Source of the DNA: Mucilaginibacter terrenus
GTDB taxonomy: Bacteria; Bacteroidota; Bacteroidia; Sphingobacteriales; Sphingobacteriaceae
Reading direction: 5' to 3'
NCBI RefSeq assembly: GCF_003432065.1
Contig: NZ_QWDE01000002.1
Span: 620,001 to 684,000 of the forward strand
DNA length: 64,000 nucleotides
The position numbers and the translations under genes are program-made. Position 1 is the stretch's first letter. Every line of letters starts with the position of its first letter. The notes beneath the pieces are model-generated. The model saw only the letters and a program-made list of their open reading frames with translations. It made no database searches and had not been told where the DNA came from. Positions 16,437 to 25,595 of the stretch are shown piece after piece.

Positions 16437-17894
16437 ATGATCAAGATGAAAAAATTTTTATTCATTGCGGCTTTAGGCACTAGCCTTTTCGTAGCAAGTT
16501 GCTCTAAAAACACAGTTGACAACGGCGGCGGCCCTATAGTAAATCCTACTGACGGCAACGTTGTAACAGTTAGCGGCGATATTACTACTGCCACCAGCTG
16601 GTCAGCAGATAAAATCTACTTATTAAAAGGTAACGTATTCGTAACTAATAATGCGGTATTAACTATTGCTCCGGGCACTATCATCAAAGGTGATAAGGCT
16701 ACTAAAGGTGCTTTGATCATTACCCGCGGTGCTCAGATTCAAGCTGTTGGCACAGTAGATAAGCCAATTGTATTTACATCTAATGTTGCTGCCGGCGGCC
16801 GTTCACAAGGCGATTGGGGTGGCGTTATCCTTTTAGGAAAGGCTCCTAACAATGCTGGTACTTCTATCTCTATTGAAGGTATATCTGATGCTACCGACAA
16901 AGGTAAACATGGCGGTACCGAAGCTGCTGATAACTCAGGTACTATGAAGTACGTGCGTATTGAATATGCTGGTATACCATTGAGCCCTGATAACGAGATC
17001 AACGGTTTAACTTTTGGTTCAGTTGGTTCAGGTACTACTATTGATTATGTTGAAGTTTACCGTTCAGGTGACGACTCTTTTGAATGGTTTGGTGGTACAG
17101 TTAACTGCAAGCACTTACTTTCAATTGATAGCTGGGATGATGATTTTGATACTGACAACGGTTTCTCAGGTAAAGTACAATTCGGTCTTGCACAGCGCTT
17201 GGCAGCAACTGCTGACGTATCTGGCTCGAATGGTTTTGAGTCTGACAACAATGCAACCGGTACAAACGCTACTCCTCAAACTACAGCTGTTTTCTCAAAC
17301 ATGACCATTTTAGGTCCAAAAGAATCGGCAACTTTCACAGCAATCAATGCTAACTTCCAGCATGGTGCTCAAATACGCCGTAACTCATCTATCAGCATTT
17401 TCAACTCAGTAATTGCTGGTTATACTGAAGGTGTGTTTTATGACGATGCCTTACCAGCAGGTGGCGCAGAAAATTCATCTGCTAACCTGGTAGCTGGCCG
17501 CTCAGTTTTTTCAAACAACGTTATAGTAGGCAGCAATAGCAAAGGCAATCAAATTAAAGCTTCTAATGCAACAGCTTTAGGCGTAATTACTCCACTGCTA
17601 AGTGCACCTAATAACACGTTCCTGCCTGATTCTTACGCCGCTGCTATCTACACAGATCCATATAAATTCGGAGCTGATCTTGCTCCTGCAGCAAGGGCTG
17701 GCGTACCTAACTTTATACAGGTAGCGTCTTCACCGGCTTTAATTGGTGCTTTATTCACCAATACTAAAGTTGCTGATGCATTCTTTGAAAAGGTTGCTTT
17801 TAAAGGTGCTATTGGTACTACTGACTGGACTGCTACATGGGCTAACTTTAACCCACAAGTAACTCCTTACACTACTCCAGGTACTGTAAACTAA
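16437..17894 (+). CDS. Surface lipoprotein with beta-helix-like repeats, partner of the TonB receptor
   Basis: 485 aa from the ATG at 16437 (a second ATG at 16446 is equally possible). A lipoprotein signal ends FVASC, with the lipidated Cys at about residue 22. The mature protein is Gly/Asn/Thr-rich with regular short hydrophobic strands (NNAVLTIAPGTIIKG, GALIITRGAQIQAVG, KPIVFTSN) typical of right-handed beta-helices. Proteins of this type are often found just after a TonB receptor in Bacteroidota and are generally of unknown function. A strong terminator follows. Given the phosphatase gene behind it, it may capture a phosphorylated ligand at the surface; this is inference. Confidence 0.75.
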   Translation: MIKMKKFLFIAALGTSLFVASCSKNTVDNGGGPIVNPTDGNVVTVSGDITTATSWSADKIYLLKGNVFVTNNAVLTIAPGTIIKGDKATKGALIITRGAQIQAVGTVDKPIVFTSNVAAGGRSQGDWGGVILLGKAPNNAGTSISIEGISDATDKGKHGGTEAADNSGTMKYVRIEYAGIPLSPDNEINGLTFGSVGSGTTIDYVEVYRSGDDSFEWFGGTVNCKHLLSIDSWDDDFDTDNGFSGKVQFGLAQRLAATADVSGSNGFESDNNATGTNATPQTTAVFSNMTILGPKESATFTAINANFQHGAQIRRNSSISIFNSVIAGYTEGVFYDDALPAGGAENSSANLVAGRSVFSNNVIVGSNSKGNQIKASNATALGVITPLLSAPNNTFLPDSYAAAIYTDPYKFGADLAPAARAGVPNFIQVASSPALIGALFTNTKVADAFFEKVAFKGAIGTTDWTATWANFNPQVTPYTTPGTVN

Positions 17895-17912
17895 TAAACA
17901 TATAAAATACAT

Positions 17913-17954
17913 AAAGGTGGCTGTTCGCGATAAGCGGACAGCCACCTTTGTTTT
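17913..17954 (+). terminator. Strong Rho-independent terminator after the lipoprotein gene
   Basis: A 15-bp stem, AAAGGTGGCTGTTCG (17913-17927) with CGGACAGCCACCTTT (17935-17949), one G-U pair, 7-nt loop, then GTTTTG. It separates the receptor/lipoprotein unit from the phosphatase gene. Confidence 0.9.
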
Positions 17955-18062
17955 GTAGACAGTTACCAATACGAAGAGCATAAACCTTCAAAAACCGCAG
18001 TTTTTATCGCGAACTGTAGCTGTCTTTCCATAGTAGCAATTATCTTTAACCAGTATTATCAC

Positions 18063-19403
18063 ATGATCGCAAAAGCCATTTTTTCCGTTGCTCTTTTTAC
18101 TGTGGTGGCAACATCCGCGAAAGCCCAGGAATGTACCACCGATTTCCTCGGAACCAAAACCCTGTACTCAGCGCCACTTGCAGATAACGTTAAAATACCT
18201 GACGGTTATAAACCGGTGTTTGTTAACTACGTTGGCCGGCATGGGGCAAGGCACCTTACCAAGTCGCCGCAGGCAGCCTACATTTACAGGCTTATTGCGA
18301 AAGCCGACAGTGCTAATGCGCTTACCACATTAGGACAGCAATTGAAGAAAATGGTAGGAGTGTTGGATAAGGTAGAAAAAGGTAACACCAAAAGCATTTC
18401 TGTAGAAGGAGCAACCGAACTAATGGGTATTGCCGGGAGGTTATATAAGAACAACCCCAGCGTATTTACAGGCAGGCCTAAGGTAACTGTGGCAGTCACT
18501 AAAGAGATACGCACACGCCAGAGCGCAGATGCTTTTCTGAAGGGATTGAAACCACTCTTAAGCAATAGCGAGATCATTGGGACGGGCATTAACGATACTA
18601 CGCTGAGGTTTTATGACCTGTCTCCGGCTTACCTTGAATTTGAAGAAAAAGGCTCATGGAAGAAAGTTCTTGCCGATCTGAAAAGCTACCTGAGCATACC
18701 TGAACTAAACGAGCGTATTGCAGCTCGCTTTTTTACAGCTGATTATGTGAAAAACCTTTCGGCTGATAACAAAGACGTTTTTGTAAGCGACCTTTTTGGC
18801 TTTGCCACTATTGTATATTCGCTGGAGCAGGAGATAAAGCAAGCTGGTTACCGCCGCCAGGATGTTAGTTTTCAAAGTTTTTTTACCTGTGATGAGCTGG
18901 CTACCCTTAGCCGGATTGATGTAGCTGAAGATTTTTTCAAGAAGGGGCCTGGCACCGACATCAACGGAATACAGGTTAAAATAGCTGCGCCGCTTTTGGT
19001 GGATTTTATACAAACAACGGATAACTACATTGCAGATAAAAAGATCAGCGCGAACCTCAGGTTCTCTCATGCGGAGACCATATCTCCCCTGGCGGCATTA
19101 CTTAACCTAAATACCACAGCCAACATGGGGACTTACCTGCAGCTTATAAACAAGAACTGGCAATCCGGCAAGGTAATACCACTAAGTGCTAACATACAAT
19201 GGATACTTTACCGCAACAATGCAGGAAAATACCTTTTACGCTGCTTGCTGAACGAGAAGGACCCGAGCATTCCCGGGTTAAAACCTGCTTATACTAATTT
19301 TTACGAGTGGAAAGATGTAAAAGCTTACTACATCAAGCGATTGAAAGCAATAGGTGCTAATCCCAAAAGCAACATGCTTAGCTATCTTAAAGAGGTAAAG
19401 TAA
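18063..19403 (+). CDS. Histidine-type acid phosphatase, MINPP/phytase-like
   Basis: 446 aa with a signal peptide (cleavage after TSAKA). Branch-2 histidine phosphatase: catalytic RHGARH at residues 59-64 (phospho-accepting His60) and the proton-donor tripeptide HAE at 336-338. HAE rather than HD marks the multiple inositol-polyphosphate phosphatases, such as the characterised Bacteroides enzyme, rather than classical HD phytases. It would remove phosphates from phytate in the periplasm, at the surface or in vesicles. The gene sits behind the receptor and lipoprotein genes but after a strong terminator, so it has its own promoter (TATCTTTA at 18041-18048 is a near -7 match). No TTAACA pair is visible before it. 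Confidence 0.85.
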   Translation: MIAKAIFSVALFTVVATSAKAQECTTDFLGTKTLYSAPLADNVKIPDGYKPVFVNYVGRHGARHLTKSPQAAYIYRLIAKADSANALTTLGQQLKKMVGVLDKVEKGNTKSISVEGATELMGIAGRLYKNNPSVFTGRPKVTVAVTKEIRTRQSADAFLKGLKPLLSNSEIIGTGINDTTLRFYDLSPAYLEFEEKGSWKKVLADLKSYLSIPELNERIAARFFTADYVKNLSADNKDVFVSDLFGFATIVYSLEQEIKQAGYRRQDVSFQSFFTCDELATLSRIDVAEDFFKKGPGTDINGIQVKIAAPLLVDFIQTTDNYIADKKISANLRFSHAETISPLAALLNLNTTANMGTYLQLINKNWQSGKVIPLSANIQWILYRNNAGKYLLRCLLNEKDPSIPGLKPAYTNFYEWKDVKAYYIKRLKAIGANPKSNMLSYLKEVK

Positions 19404-19508
19404 TCATCAAAAAAGGTAAAGAAAGTACTAGCGGTACCTGGTTTATCCTGCTATTTTTGAGTTGCTCAGAGAGTATATAGCATCTATCAATTTAGCGAAC
19501 CAATTATC

Positions 19509-20771
19509 ATGAAATCTTACCTACTATCCGGCTTGGCTGCACTGCTTTTGTCTGGTTTAACCGGCTTGTCTGCTAACGCACAGGATGCTGCTGCCCCTGT
19601 TGCGGTTGCAAAAGCAAAGCTGCAGACCGGTAATCTTGCACCTACACCGCCAATGGGTTGGAACACTTGGAACACCTTTCAAACTCGGATAGATGAACCT
19701 TTGCTAAAAGGTATGGTTGATGCGTATGTATCGTCGGGTATGCGCGATGCCGGATATAAGTACTTTGTATTGGACGACGGATGGATGACCATGGAACGCG
19801 ATGCCAGCGGCAATTTAGTTGCCGATCCTAAAAAGTTCCCGAACGGTATGAAAGCCTTGGCCGATTATGTGCATAGCAAAGGGTTAAAGTTTGGTATATA
19901 CAATTGTGCCGGCTGGAAAACCTGTGCCGGTTACCCGGGTTCGCGCGGGCACGAGTACCAGGATGCTTTGCTATATGCATCATGGGGCGTTGATTTTTTG
20001 AAATATGATTGGTGTAATACCGATAGCCTGAACGCGCGCGAAGCTTACATTACAATGAGTGCGGCTTTAAAAGCAACCGGTAGACCAATAGTGTTTAGCT
20101 TGTGCGAATGGGGGAACCATAAACCATGGCAATGGGCCGGCGGTGTTGGCGAACTTTACCGTACTACCGGAGACATTACTGCTAATTTTGATAAAGACAA
20201 ACATATGGGTACCTGGAGCGCCCTTAGTGTAATGCATATTTTAGATCAGCAGGTTAACATTCGCCAGTTTAACGGACCCAATCACTGGAACGATCCGGAC
20301 ATGCTGGAGGTTGGCAATGGTATGAGCTACAGTGAGGATAAGGCGCATTTCTCTATGTGGTGCATGCTGTCTGCTCCGCTTGCTGCCGGAAACGATCTTA
20401 GGAAAATGTCAGACCAAACTAAATCCATCCTGACCAATAAGGAAGTAATTGCCATTGATCAGGATGAATTAGGTATAGCGGCGTATAAAAAAGCATTGCC
20501 GGACAGTATAGAAGTTTGGGTTAAGCCTTTAAAAAACAACGATGTAGCCGTTTGCTTTCTTAACAGATCGGCCAAATCGCAAAAGCTGGATATAAAATGG
20601 GCCGACCTTAACCTGGAAGATAAAACCACCGGATTAAACATCAGCTTTAATACCAGGCAATACGCCGCCCGCGATCTTTGGACAAAAACAGCCACAGGTA
20701 CAACCAAGGGCAGCTTTAAGCAGGAAATTCCGATGCATGATGTAGTGATGCTCCGGCTAACTGCGAAGTAA
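19509..20771 (+). CDS. Alpha-galactosidase, glycoside hydrolase family 27
   Basis: 420 aa with a signal peptide (ending LSANA), so periplasmic or secreted. GH27 signatures: PPMGWNTWNTF at the start of the barrel, the nucleophile Asp167 in KYDWCN and the acid/base Asp264 in NDPDMLEVG. The C-terminal ~90 residues form the beta-sandwich usual for the family. It releases terminal alpha-linked galactose (some relatives act on alpha-N-acetylgalactosamine or beta-L-arabinopyranose). It is convergent with the isomerase gene, 10 nt between stops. Confidence 0.93.
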   Translation: MKSYLLSGLAALLLSGLTGLSANAQDAAAPVAVAKAKLQTGNLAPTPPMGWNTWNTFQTRIDEPLLKGMVDAYVSSGMRDAGYKYFVLDDGWMTMERDASGNLVADPKKFPNGMKALADYVHSKGLKFGIYNCAGWKTCAGYPGSRGHEYQDALLYASWGVDFLKYDWCNTDSLNAREAYITMSAALKATGRPIVFSLCEWGNHKPWQWAGGVGELYRTTGDITANFDKDKHMGTWSALSVMHILDQQVNIRQFNGPNHWNDPDMLEVGNGMSYSEDKAHFSMWCMLSAPLAAGNDLRKMSDQTKSILTNKEVIAIDQDELGIAAYKKALPDSIEVWVKPLKNNDVAVCFLNRSAKSQKLDIKWADLNLEDKTTGLNISFNTRQYAARDLWTKTATGTTKGSFKQEIPMHDVVMLRLTAK

Positions 20772-20781
20772 CGCAATATTG

Positions 20782-21777
20782 CTAAGCCATTCTGCCTGCT
20801 TTTTCTACCAGGTTTTTAACTGCTGTGGTGCCGGCATAATCATCCAGGTACTTGGTGTCTTTGCTGTACATCTTTAGCAGGCCGCCTTCGTACTCGATAC
20901 TCACCCAGCCTTTAAAGCCAGACTGCTTTATTATCTTAAACATCTTATAAAAGTCGGTTTCTGGGTCGTCGCCATTGGCAGCAAATACATGCGATTTAGC
21001 GTGTACTCCTTTAGCAAACGGCATTAGTTCAGTAATGCCTTTATACTTGTCGTACTCTTCCAGGCACCTGGTTTCCATATACCCGGCAATGTCGTTTGTT
21101 TTCGGCTTAGTGCGGTTTATGCAAAAGTTACCAAAATCGGCTAACGTACCGCAGTGCTCGCTGTTCACCTGTTTCATAACACCGGCCAGCCAATCTCCGT
21201 TGCAGGATATACCTATGTGGTTTTCTACTATAACGTCCACCTTGCTCTTACTGCCATATTCAATAAGGCGGTTAAGGCTGTCAGCTGCTGCCTTAGCTAC
21301 TTCGGCAGGGTCGCCATCCCCCTCAACGTTCACGCGTATCATAGGGCATCCAAGCGCGGCGGCAGCATCTATCCATTTATGATGATTGTCTACGGCTTTC
21401 AACCGGGCGGTTTCGTTTAAGTCGCCTAAAACACCTTCACCATCAATCATTATCCGCAGGTTGTAGCTGCCGGCATCTTCCGAACGCTTTTTAAGCTCAG
21501 CTAAAAAGACGCTGTCTTTAGCTTTATCTGCAAAAAACATAGAGCAGTAGTCTAACCCTGATATGCCAAGCTCTTTTGCTTTTGCAGGGAAGTCGAGCGC
21601 TCTCAATTGCCCCGACCAGAACTGGCTGGCGAAAGAGAATTGTGACACTGCTATTTTAAAGAATAGTTCTTTACTGCTTTCAGCATACAGATACTGCGGC
21701 ACGGATGCGGCAACGGCTAAGCTAGCAGTGCCAAAGGCAGTTTGCCTTATAAAAGCTCGTCTGTTAGTTTTCATCAT
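20782..21777 (-). CDS. Sugar phosphate isomerase/epimerase family protein (xylose-isomerase-like TIM barrel), exported
   Basis: 331 aa. The N-terminus TNRRAFIRQTAFG is a twin-arginine signal followed by a hydrophobic stretch ending in YAES, so the protein is probably exported folded. The body is the AP_endonuc_2 TIM barrel. Candidate metal ligands are the Glu in VIVENHIGI, the Asp in LADFGNF, the His in GVHAKSHVF and the Glu in VSIEYEGG. Related proteins isomerise or epimerise free or phosphorylated sugars; the substrate is unknown. The gene is divergent from the Nudix-type regulator, with a palindrome between them. Confidence 0.85.
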   Translation of the reverse strand: MMKTNRRAFIRQTAFGTASLAVAASVPQYLYAESSKELFFKIAVSQFSFASQFWSGQLRALDFPAKAKELGISGLDYCSMFFADKAKDSVFLAELKKRSEDAGSYNLRIMIDGEGVLGDLNETARLKAVDNHHKWIDAAAALGCPMIRVNVEGDGDPAEVAKAAADSLNRLIEYGSKSKVDVIVENHIGISCNGDWLAGVMKQVNSEHCGTLADFGNFCINRTKPKTNDIAGYMETRCLEEYDKYKGITELMPFAKGVHAKSHVFAANGDDPETDFYKMFKIIKQSGFKGWVSIEYEGGLLKMYSKDTKYLDDYAGTTAVKNLVEKAGRMA

Positions 21778-21836
21778 AATTGGTTTTGGCTAATTGGTGG
21801 TTTGTAAATTGAAGGTATTAAATAAAGTGTTACAAA

Positions 21837-21851
21837 TAGTAAATTTTACTA
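21837..21851. promoter_or_regulatory. 15-bp palindromic operator between isomerase and regulator genes
   Basis: TAGTAAA-T-TTTACTA, 7-bp perfect arms around one central base. It lies 48 bp before the regulator ATG and 59 bp before the isomerase ATG in a 122-bp divergent spacer. Position and symmetry fit a binding site for the adjacent dimeric regulator. Confidence 0.5.
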
Positions 21852-21899
21852 AATAAAAATTTCACCAGGAGTTATAATAAGGATTAGTATTTTTAACCG

Positions 21900-22676
21900 A
21901 TGATTACACAAGCGGAGATTGACGAGTTTGTACTTAATGGTGCCCGTATTTACATTCCGCATGTGTCGTTAGATTGTGCCATTTTTGGCTATCATGAGCA
22001 ACAGTTAAAGCTTTTGTTGATAAAACACAAAGCTGTTGACGGCTGGTGCCTGCCCGGCGGTTACATAAAGCGGACGGAAAAACTTGCGGATGCAGCTGCC
22101 CGGAACGTAAAAGAACGCACTGGTGTGGATGGCCTTTTTCTGCAGCAATTTAAAACGTTTGGCGACCCCAACCGTGTAAAGTTTGAAGAAATTGATGAGC
22201 AGCTTTGGTACCGTATAATGGGCGTGAAGATTACCAAAGACAACTGGTTGATAGATCAGACCATATCGGTAGGGTTTTACGCCATTACAGATTTTTCTCG
22301 TACCGTGCTCGAGCCCGGCTTTCTTGCTGTAGAATGCGCATGGTTTGATATAGATGCCTTACCCAAACTGGAGTTTGATCATGACGAGATGGTGCGCGAG
22401 GCATTACACACCATGCGTATACAGTTGTACCATTACCCAATAGGTTACAATATGCTGCCGGGCAAGTTCACCCTATCAGAGATCCACGCGCTGTATCAAA
22501 CAATGCTTGGCAAAAAACTGGATGTAAGTAACTTTACAAAAAAGCTGATTGCCTTGGGCTTGTTGAAGAAGCTTGACGAGAAACGGAGCATAGGGGCGCA
22601 CCGATCGCCACATTTGTACAGCTTTGTTAAAGAACGTTATGAAGAAGCCCTTAACGAGGGTATCGTGTTAAGCTAA
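21900..22676 (+). CDS. Nudix-like transcriptional regulator (NrtR/AraR type) with degenerate Nudix box
   Basis: 258 aa. N-terminal Nudix fold (about 15-150) and C-terminal winged-helix domain (about 165-240, FTLSEIHALYQTMLGKKLDVSNF). The Nudix box from G54 is broken at catalytic positions: R68 is followed by N69 where Glu is expected, and E72 by R73 where the second Glu is expected. Hydrolysis is therefore unlikely and ligand sensing likely. This is the plan of NrtR (NAD regulator) and of the Bacteroides arabinose repressor AraR. With a divergent exported sugar isomerase gene and GH27 next door, a sugar-responsive repressor is the better guess. Confidence 0.85.
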   Translation: MITQAEIDEFVLNGARIYIPHVSLDCAIFGYHEQQLKLLLIKHKAVDGWCLPGGYIKRTEKLADAAARNVKERTGVDGLFLQQFKTFGDPNRVKFEEIDEQLWYRIMGVKITKDNWLIDQTISVGFYAITDFSRTVLEPGFLAVECAWFDIDALPKLEFDHDEMVREALHTMRIQLYHYPIGYNMLPGKFTLSEIHALYQTMLGKKLDVSNFTKKLIALGLLKKLDEKRSIGAHRSPHLYSFVKERYEEALNEGIVLS

Positions 22677-22678
22677 GC

Positions 22679-23578
22679 CTAGTAATTAACATAACTTTCT
22701 GTAAAGCTGCCGTCGCTGTAAAGGTCTATTAACCCGTAGCCGGGGGCAGTTTCGCGCCGGTTGCCTTCCCACCATGCACCACTTACGGCGCCATCGCAGA
22801 TGTAAGTAACATTGTTATAAACCAGTTTCTCTTGCAGGTGGATGTGCCCGCTTAGGCAGAGTTTAACATTAGGATGTTTGTAAAACAACGAGATGATCTT
22901 CGATGTATCGGTATGCATATCTCCGCCAAGCATAACCCATTTGTTTACAACATCATCTTCAATAAGGTTGGTAGCCGTAAGAATAGGTATGTGCGACATT
23001 ATCAGAACAGGTGTATCAGCGCTTGTGGATTTCAGTTCGTTTTCAAGCCAGGCGAACTGCTCATCACCTAACTTGCCAATGTACCACGTGCCATCAACAT
23101 CAAGATGAACACTGTCGAGAATAATAAATTTCCAGCCGTTCTTTTCGAAGCTGTAATAGGGTACGCTTAAGCCAAGCTGATCCATAGCGTATTTCTTACC
23201 ATAAATTGCCTGGCCCTTAGTGTTCTCGTTCCACCAGATATCGTGATTGCCTAAACAGTATTTTACGGGGAGGCTGCATTCTTTATGTAGAAGATCTTTG
23301 GTGAGTTTCCATTGTGCATCAATTACACCAAGGTTCTCTTTGTTCATGTCAAACACAATGTCACCACCGTTCAGGATCATGTCTACACGCGGCGCTTGCT
23401 GCTGTACATGATGCAGGCACCGCGCGTACCTTGCAGGGGCGTTAAATTTATCTTTCAGGTGTACATCTGTAAGATGCGCAATACGCATTACTTTTTTAGC
23501 ACCTGTGTTTTGCTGAAGTGTGAAAGCAGGGGCAAGCAGCAGGCCCCCCAGGTTTTTTAAAGCAGATCTTCTTTGCAT
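22679..23578 (-). CDS. Exported calcineurin-like metallophosphoesterase
   Basis: 299 aa. The N-terminus MQRRSALKNLGGLLLAPAF looks like a short twin-arginine signal. Metallophosphatase motifs in order: D-x-H (LTDVHL), GGDIVFD, GNHDIWW (GNHD), a His in VLIMSHIPI and GHIHLQE. The two-metal centre is therefore complete. It follows the alkaline phosphatase fusion gene by 9 nt on the same strand and is likely co-transcribed with it. The pair therefore combines two phosphoester-cleaving activities outside the cytoplasm. Substrate unknown; phosphomonoesters or diesters are both possible. Its stop is 2 nt from that of the regulator gene. Confidence 0.87.
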   Translation of the reverse strand: MQRRSALKNLGGLLLAPAFTLQQNTGAKKVMRIAHLTDVHLKDKFNAPARYARCLHHVQQQAPRVDMILNGGDIVFDMNKENLGVIDAQWKLTKDLLHKECSLPVKYCLGNHDIWWNENTKGQAIYGKKYAMDQLGLSVPYYSFEKNGWKFIILDSVHLDVDGTWYIGKLGDEQFAWLENELKSTSADTPVLIMSHIPILTATNLIEDDVVNKWVMLGGDMHTDTSKIISLFYKHPNVKLCLSGHIHLQEKLVYNNVTYICDGAVSGAWWEGNRRETAPGYGLIDLYSDGSFTESYVNY

Positions 23579-23587
23579 GTCAAATCG

Positions 23588-25486
23588 CTATTTAGCGGCT
23601 TTAAGAAGGTTTAAAATTTTATAGAACAGCGCCGTATTGGGATACGTGCCGGTAAAGTCCTGCGCGTGAGGCCCATAAGCAAATACCGGTACGTTAATGC
23701 TGGTATGGTCGTTTGTGCTAAAAGAACCCAGTACCATGCCGTTGTTTGCTGATGCGTCAAGCAGGGTAAGACCGCCCGTCTCGTGATCTGCTGTAATGAT
23801 TACAAGCGTTTCGCCGTCCTCATCTGCAAATTTCAGTGCTTCAGCTACAGTTTTATCCAAGTCGTGAAGTTCGGTAACTACATAGGGCAAATCATTAGCG
23901 TGACCGCCATAGTCAATTTGCGCACCTTCGGCCATAATAAAAAAGCCTTTTTTGTTGCCGGACAATAAACGTATTGTTTGCAGTATCGATGTTTTAAGCA
24001 TATCGCCCCGGCCGTCTTTTACCGGGCGGGTATCAGCATCGCTTAATAGCACCAGCTGTTTACCTCCGTTTGCCTTTTCAAGTTCGTTTAATTTTAAATG
24101 CAACTGATAACCGGCAGCACTTAACTTGTTCATCAGGCCTTTATCCTTGTTTTGAAGAAAGCTTTTTTGATTAGAGCCAATCAGTACATCAACATGACTT
24201 GTCAGCAGATCGGCAGCTATTGCGTTGGATGAATCACGGTCGGGCTGGTGTGCGTAAAACGCAGCAGGTGTGGCATCAGTAATGTCGCCGCTGCTTATGA
24301 TACCTGAACGGATACCGTGTGCTGAAAGTGCATCGGGCAGGTTAGCTAACGGTTCGTCGTTTGGCCCTGTACCAATTGCGCGGTTGTTGGTCTTGTGACC
24401 GGTGGCCATAGCGGTAGCACCTGCTGCCGAATCGGTGTTGCCAGAATTGCTTGCAGCCGTTTGTGAAAAGCCAATGAAGCGGCACTGTGTGATATTAAGC
24501 TGGCCATGGTTGGCGGTTTGCCCCGCCTGTAATTGCGCCGGCCCCATGCCATCACCAATTATCAAGATAACGTTTTTCACTTTCTTGTTAGCACCATCAA
24601 TCTTGTAGGCTGGCTTATACACCTGGTAAGGTGAAGGGTTCGCAAACAGAAGTTTCTTACGGTTAATGTAAAAGTCATGCAGTTGCTGCGGGTGGTCCGT
24701 GTTGATCCAATCGGCGCCAAGTTTTTCCAGTTGTATCCAACTGTTAGGGCTGTCGGGCGTAGCCCAAAACCTGAAAGGCTTATGCCGCTGATGAGCGGCT
24801 TCAATCATCTGCCGTAACTTAACAGAGTCCTGCCGGGTTAACGTTCCTTTACCGTTCCACTTTGTATATTCGGTAATTGCATCACTGATCATAGCAACAC
24901 GACTTATCTGTTGGTCGGTATATTTGGTATAGGGCCGTCCGTCAAAAAGAATGTAGCTTGGGTAATCTGTAAAATGTGCCGGCTCGGGCATGTCGCCGCT
25001 TAATACAACACGTACGCAATGTTTATTTGCAGGATCATTGAAAACGCGCTGATAAGGTGCCAGTTCGCGCAGCAACTCAGGTATCACATGTTCATGGTCT
25101 TCCTTAATGTCAATAACCAACTGCAGCGAGAAAGATGAATCAGCATACGGGCGGCCGTTGTTCTTAGTGAAAAGGGCAACTAAAGGCCTTAAATAAACAC
25201 TATCAAGTGTAAAGCCATCCCTGATCTCCTCCTTAGCATGGGCCACATATAGACGACCGTTATGAAAATACACATCAGCTTCTATAGAGCCCGCGCCTGA
25301 ATAATAGGCCTGTAAAAAAGGTATGTTCTGCCGGTAATCATTATGGCTATGACCACGGTTTACAAGCGGGCGGATGTTGGCTGGTGCGATATCGCTGTTT
25401 GTTTTATTAGTTCTCGGCTGCGCGAAGATGGTGGAGGCGAACCCCAGCAAGAACAACAAACCACTGGTAAATACATGTAGTTTCAT
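23588..25486 (-). CDS. Fusion of a GDPD-like phosphodiesterase domain and alkaline phosphatase
   Basis: 632 aa with a signal peptide (about 1-22). Residues ~35-285 form a PI-PLC/GDPD-like TIM barrel: NRGHSHNDY, SIEADVY, LYVAHAKEE and, at its end, GADWINTDHPQ. Residues ~305-632 are an alkaline phosphatase: metal-binding IIGDGMG, nucleophile Ser353 in GNTDSAAGATA, AEGAQIDYGGH and ADHETGG. Cutting a phosphodiester and then the resulting monoester on one chain would release Pi directly. The two-domain layout is inferred from motifs. It leads a two-gene unit with the metallophosphoesterase. I see no convincing TTAACA pair upstream. Confidence 0.85.
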   Translation of the reverse strand: MKLHVFTSGLLFLLGFASTIFAQPRTNKTNSDIAPANIRPLVNRGHSHNDYRQNIPFLQAYYSGAGSIEADVYFHNGRLYVAHAKEEIRDGFTLDSVYLRPLVALFTKNNGRPYADSSFSLQLVIDIKEDHEHVIPELLRELAPYQRVFNDPANKHCVRVVLSGDMPEPAHFTDYPSYILFDGRPYTKYTDQQISRVAMISDAITEYTKWNGKGTLTRQDSVKLRQMIEAAHQRHKPFRFWATPDSPNSWIQLEKLGADWINTDHPQQLHDFYINRKKLLFANPSPYQVYKPAYKIDGANKKVKNVILIIGDGMGPAQLQAGQTANHGQLNITQCRFIGFSQTAASNSGNTDSAAGATAMATGHKTNNRAIGTGPNDEPLANLPDALSAHGIRSGIISSGDITDATPAAFYAHQPDRDSSNAIAADLLTSHVDVLIGSNQKSFLQNKDKGLMNKLSAAGYQLHLKLNELEKANGGKQLVLLSDADTRPVKDGRGDMLKTSILQTIRLLSGNKKGFFIMAEGAQIDYGGHANDLPYVVTELHDLDKTVAEALKFADEDGETLVIITADHETGGLTLLDASANNGMVLGSFSTNDHTSINVPVFAYGPHAQDFTGTYPNTALFYKILNLLKAAK

Positions 25487-25595
25487 AAGGATATACCCAA
25501 TATGCTTAGAACATTATAAACCGCAATGGTAACAATTGATTAATAAATTACAATTCAGCCTACATTAAGCTTATGTTACAACGAGCTAAATGGTT

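Noticed and set aside
25487..25595. Possible TTAACA-type repeats before the alkaline phosphatase fusion gene
   Set aside because: The best pairs (GTAACA / TTAATG on the minus strand, GTAACA / TTAATA on the plus strand) match only 4-5 of 6 bases each, and the plus-strand one points away from the gene.
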